This document shows positions 5,369-8,286 of a DNA stretch of 8,286 bases, piece by piece. Source of the DNA: Clostridia bacterium. Lineage in GTDB: Bacteria; Bacillota; Clostridia; Peptostreptococcales; Anaerovoracaceae. Location of the stretch: the NCBI GenBank assembly GCA_900754795.1, contig CAAEEA010000044.1:1-8286 (forward strand). The letters are read 5' to 3'. The notes under the pieces were generated by a model. The model worked only from the letters and a program-made list of their open reading frames with translations. It did no database searches and was not told the origin of the DNA. Position 1 is the stretch's first letter. Each line of letters starts with the position of its first letter. The translations under genes were made by a program, and so were the position numbers.

Positions 5369-7561
5369 ATGAAACTCACGGAGAAAATTAAAAGAGAAAT
5401 ATTTATGAGACCTTTCATAAGAGAGGGCTATTCCAGAAGAATGGCGGCGTCGTGGTATAAGTATGTCAAAGCAGACAACAGAAACTCCAGCGACCGGTAT
5501 ACCGCTGAAGAACTCGCGAGCATACACAGGAGAGGATTCCTTGCAAGGAGCATAGAAAAATATGATCTCCTTAATAATCCGGACTGTGATTACATAACGG
5601 ATTTTGAGTATATATTTATCCATCCTCTCAACAATTCCTTCTCAAAGTGGATTGACGATATGATCACAACGAGCAGGATATTGAGCAGCCTGCCGGATTT
5701 TCACAGGCAGATTTATTTCAGTATAATCAAAAGAGACGGCAGACAGTGTATATTCAGGATCAACGATGAAACAAGAGAATACACGGTTAAAGACGTATAT
5801 GAGCTTGTAAAAGAAAAAAAGATACTGGAGCTCAGACCGGCTCACTGGCTGAGCAAAAGGTCAAGATACAGGCTCAGCTTTGAAGAAAACATCTTTAAGA
5901 TAGACGATAAAGAAAGCAGCTTTGAAGAACTGACGGAGATCATTACCGCTCCCGACGCCAATTACATAGTTGCCGATTATGTAGACCTTGCGTACGGCAG
6001 GTTCGGGGATAAGGAAAGAGACGGCTATATAAAGTTTTACGTTGCCAACGACTGCGGAGAGCAGCCGGTGATTCTTGACGCCTATATGAATCTGCTGACA
6101 GAAAACCCGGAGGCAGATCCTGAGGAAGAAGACATTTTTGATAAAACCGTATATAAGATCGACATGCAGGCCGGTACATTCGAGTTTGACGGAATACATA
6201 AGATAGAAAACTGGGCCGGGATCATGAAAGGAATCTCCGATACGGCGGCGGTAATGAAGCAGCTGTCATTCTTTTCCGTATCGGTACATCCTCAGGACAG
6301 GGGATTCATATTTCTGAATTTCAGCGCGAGTCCGGTGCTCCCGAGCACAGGTATCGGCGACATGCTCAACTCATATTTAAAAAATAAATTCAGTGAAAGA
6401 AAATCCCATTCCAATCTTACTCTGTCAGACCGCGTAAACGCCATAAGAAGATCAAGATTCTACAAGTTTGTGGCAAAACACTGCCGTCCCGGTATCAGAC
6501 CGTATATGCAGCGGCTGTGGTTCAACGCCGTTAAAGACGATCTGCTGCATACCCGCATAGGACTTGGCAAAAAGATCTGGGCGTGGAAAAGAGGATTCCT
6601 TTCATACAGGATATGGCAGTACGGACTTACGGAAGAAAACTATAAAAATTTCCTGTCCGACTACGACTATTACTGGTTAAACAGGATCAATAACCACTAC
6701 CAGATATGGATAAACGACAAGACTACATTCAGGTACATATTTGAGCCGTTCAGGGATTACATTCCTAAATACTATTTTTCCATATTCAAAAGGAACTACG
6801 CGACAAATATCGTGAAAATGCAGGACGCGCCTGCGGAAGTTCCCGAAGGATATGAAGGCATATTCGCCATGCTCGAAAAAGAAAAAATGCTGGCGCTCAA
6901 ACCGTCCTCAGGTACCCACGGAGACGGATTCTACTGTCTGGCGTATGACGAAAACGGATATTACGTGAACGGACAGAACATGACAAAAGAAGAGATCATA
7001 GAGAAAATTGAGAGCTTCCGGTCATTTTATCTCATAACAGAGTATATCACGATGAACGCGCAGCTGAAAAAGATCTATGATAAGTCCGTAAACTCAGTAC
7101 GAATGATGGTGATAAACAGAAACGGATATGATCCGAAGATAATGCAGGCGTACATGAGAATCGGCTCCAGCTCCACGGGATACACGGACAACGTGGGATA
7201 CGGCGGCATATGCGTCATGGTAGATGTTGAAAGCGGAGAAATGTACAATCCTGAGCGCATCGTAAACCATATATTTGAAGCGTGTCCTGAGCACCCTGAT
7301 ACGGGGGTAAAAATAGCAGGCAAGATACCTAACTGGGAGACAGTGTGCGAGAACGTCCTTGCGATGTGCCGGTATGTGCCTGAGATCGAATATCTTGGAT
7401 TCGATGTGGCGATAACCGATGAGGCTTTCCAGATAATCGAGATAAATATCCATCAGGATCTGCATAAGGTGGCCACACACAGCGAGGAAATAAAATCGTT
7501 TTTCAGGGATAAGATAAAGAATAAGCAGATGATCGAGGAAAGAAAAAAGCTGCTTAAATAA
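5369..7561 (+). CDS. tandem ATP-grasp protein: decayed N-terminal unit plus intact C-terminal unit
   Basis: A 730-residue cytoplasmic protein built from two copies of the sugar-transfer-associated ATP-grasp module, joined by a basic linker (about 335-405). The C-terminal unit (about 408-697) keeps the ATP lysine K511 in ALKP, the glycine loop GTHGDGF at 515-521, LITEYI at 555-560, NSVRMM at 575-580, and metal-binding EINIHQDL at 691-698. The N-terminal unit (about 55-320) aligns with it without gaps over long stretches, yet has R156 for the lysine, WLSKRS (160-165) for the glycine loop, and LNFSAS (316-321) where the glutamate and asparagine should be. The second unit is therefore probably a working carboxylate ligase, and the first a structural or substrate-binding pseudo-enzyme. 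AGAGGAG (5357-5363) is 5 bases from the ATG. Its role is presumably polymer or precursor decoration alongside the separate ATP-grasp protein; the substrate is unknown. Confidence 0.85.
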   Translation: MKLTEKIKREIFMRPFIREGYSRRMAASWYKYVKADNRNSSDRYTAEELASIHRRGFLARSIEKYDLLNNPDCDYITDFEYIFIHPLNNSFSKWIDDMITTSRILSSLPDFHRQIYFSIIKRDGRQCIFRINDETREYTVKDVYELVKEKKILELRPAHWLSKRSRYRLSFEENIFKIDDKESSFEELTEIITAPDANYIVADYVDLAYGRFGDKERDGYIKFYVANDCGEQPVILDAYMNLLTENPEADPEEEDIFDKTVYKIDMQAGTFEFDGIHKIENWAGIMKGISDTAAVMKQLSFFSVSVHPQDRGFIFLNFSASPVLPSTGIGDMLNSYLKNKFSERKSHSNLTLSDRVNAIRRSRFYKFVAKHCRPGIRPYMQRLWFNAVKDDLLHTRIGLGKKIWAWKRGFLSYRIWQYGLTEENYKNFLSDYDYYWLNRINNHYQIWINDKTTFRYIFEPFRDYIPKYYFSIFKRNYATNIVKMQDAPAEVPEGYEGIFAMLEKEKMLALKPSSGTHGDGFYCLAYDENGYYVNGQNMTKEEIIEKIESFRSFYLITEYITMNAQLKKIYDKSVNSVRMMVINRNGYDPKIMQAYMRIGSSSTGYTDNVGYGGICVMVDVESGEMYNPERIVNHIFEACPEHPDTGVKIAGKIPNWETVCENVLAMCRYVPEIEYLGFDVAITDEAFQIIEINIHQDLHKVATHSEEIKSFFRDKIKNKQMIEERKKLLK
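5531..6328 (+). repeat. first ATP-grasp unit of the duplication (degenerate)
   Basis: Encodes residues 55-320. Residues 55-122 align without a gap to 408-475 (offset 353) with 23 of 68 identities by hand count, including RGFL, NN, WI.D and YFSI.KR. Residues 150-205 align to 505-560 (offset 355) with 14 of 56 identities. The ATP-binding residues are lost in this copy. Confidence 0.8.
6590..7459 (+). repeat. second ATP-grasp unit of the duplication (intact)
   Basis: Encodes residues 408-697. It is similar to residues 55-320 of the same protein and to the free-standing 349-residue ATP-grasp protein (compare FLSDYDYYWLNRIN at 428-441 here with FLSEFDWYRSRYIN there, and YDKSVNSVRMM with YDKTANTIRLI). 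Lysine, glycine loop and metal ligands are all present. Confidence 0.82.
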
Positions 7562-7577
7562 AAGGGAGGAAATCAGG

Positions 7578-8286
7578 ATGAAACTGGGCGTATTGAAGGA
7601 AATAAAGCCGGGTGAGTACAGAGTGATACTTACGCCGGGCGAAATCTCAGAGTATGTGAGAAAAGGACATGACGTTTATGTCGAAAAGGGAGCCGGAGAA
7701 GCCGCCGGCTTTGAAAACGAGCAGTACACAAGGGAAGGCGCGATAATCACAGACAAGAATACAATATTTCAGACATGCGATATCGTGGTCAAAGTAAAAG
7801 AGATCGAAAAAGAAGAATATGACCTGATGAGAGAAAACCAGGTGATATTCACATGCATACACCCTGCCGCTCATAAGGAAGAAGTTGACGCTCTGTTAGA
7901 AAAAAAAGTTATCTCTTTCGCCGCCGAAGATACCCACAGACACGGTTCTCCAAACTGCGAGGCCGCCGGAAAGACGGGGGCGTTTATGGGGCTGTATTCA
8001 CTTATGACGATGAACGGCGGAAACGGGAAATTCGTCAGCGGACTTGGCACGGCTCCGGGAATCAAGGTGCTGGTACTGGGATGCGGAGTCGTAGGATCAG
8101 CGGCGATCGAAGTATTACAGTCAATGGGTGCGTGGGTAACGGTTATGGCCACCAATATAGGCCACCTCAGAAGAGTGAGCTCGGCTTATGACGGCAAAGT
8201 CAACACAATGATATCAAACCGCTATAACCTGAGTCAGATACTGCCAAAAGTAGATCTTGTAGTAAACTGCGTGAGATGGGACAAGA
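7578..8286 (+). CDS. alanine dehydrogenase/PNT-family protein (ald-like), 3' end outside window
   Basis: The first 236 codons are present and open at the right edge. The family interconverts L-alanine with pyruvate and ammonia using NAD(H). The start matches alanine dehydrogenase closely: GVLKEIKPGEYRVILTP at 4-20 with substrate arginine R15, VKVKE at 71-75 with the catalytic-site lysine K74, and IHPAA at 94-98 with catalytic histidine H95. The Rossmann motif GCGVVGSAA lies at 168-176. Two features are unusual. The usual SEVAGR segment reads CEAAGK at 127-132 after a shorter preceding stretch, and the acidic residue expected after the second Rossmann strand is alanine (VTVMATN, A191), which would alter NAD ribose binding. 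GGAGGA (7565-7570) sits 7 bases before the ATG, and only 16 bases follow the previous stop, so it is probably co-transcribed. Another AlaDH/PNT-fold enzyme, such as an N-(carboxyethyl)amino acid synthase, remains possible. Confidence 0.8.
   Translation, partial: MKLGVLKEIKPGEYRVILTPGEISEYVRKGHDVYVEKGAGEAAGFENEQYTREGAIITDKNTIFQTCDIVVKVKEIEKEEYDLMRENQVIFTCIHPAAHKEEVDALLEKKVISFAAEDTHRHGSPNCEAAGKTGAFMGLYSLMTMNGGNGKFVSGLGTAPGIKVLVLGCGVVGSAAIEVLQSMGAWVTVMATNIGHLRRVSSAYDGKVNTMISNRYNLSQILPKVDLVVNCVRWDK

Noticed and set aside
7562..7577. possible end of the operon before the alanine dehydrogenase-like gene
   Set aside because: The 16 bases hold only a ribosome binding site and spacer; there is no stem-loop with a T-run and no promoter within it.
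7871..8155. minus-strand open frame opposite the alanine dehydrogenase-like gene
   Set aside because: The + strand frame carries a clear Rossmann motif and catalytic residues; the opposite frame is proline/serine/threonine-rich shadow sequence.

Overview
The window looks like a chromosomal cell-envelope polymer locus from a Gram-positive anaerobe, most likely a Clostridia-type member of the Bacillota. The reasons are TagB/TagF-, TagG- and TagH-like teichoic-acid proteins, strong purine-rich ribosome binding sites, frequent AGA/AGG arginine and ATA isoleucine codons, GTG and TTG starts, and moderate GC. The genus cannot be read from the sequence.

Layout: eight genes, all on the + strand, with gaps of 44 bases or less or short overlaps, so they can be read as one operon. 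A promoter-like element (12-40) sits at the left edge. Then come a CDP-glycerol glycerophosphotransferase-family enzyme (79-1242), a nucleotidyltransferase overlapping it by 4 bases (1239-1829), a sugar-transfer-associated ATP-grasp protein (1835-2884), an ABC-2 permease (2917-3723) and its ATPase (3736-4470), an unrecognised helical protein (4482-5324), a 730-residue protein made of two ATP-grasp units (5369-7561), and the first ~236 codons of an alanine dehydrogenase/transhydrogenase-family gene that runs off the right edge (7578-8286). No terminator, tRNA, rRNA, CRISPR array or mobile element was seen, and no gap between genes exceeds 44 bases.

How the genes may work together (inference): the nucleotidyltransferase makes an activated donor, the glycerophosphotransferase adds a polyol-phosphate unit to a lipid-linked chain, and the TagGH-type ABC exporter moves the finished chain out. 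The ATP-grasp proteins may ligate a carboxylate such as an amino acid onto the polymer or its precursor in the cytoplasm. The alanine dehydrogenase-like enzyme could supply that substrate or be an unrelated neighbour.

The most notable observation is that the 730-residue protein is an internal duplication. Its first ATP-grasp unit has lost the glycine loop, the ATP-binding lysine and the C-terminal metal ligands, while the second keeps them all. With the separate 349-residue protein, the locus carries three copies of one ATP-grasp module: two apparently active and one decayed. The exporter and unknown genes (2917-5324) are clearly more AT-rich than their flanks, which suggests a mosaic locus.
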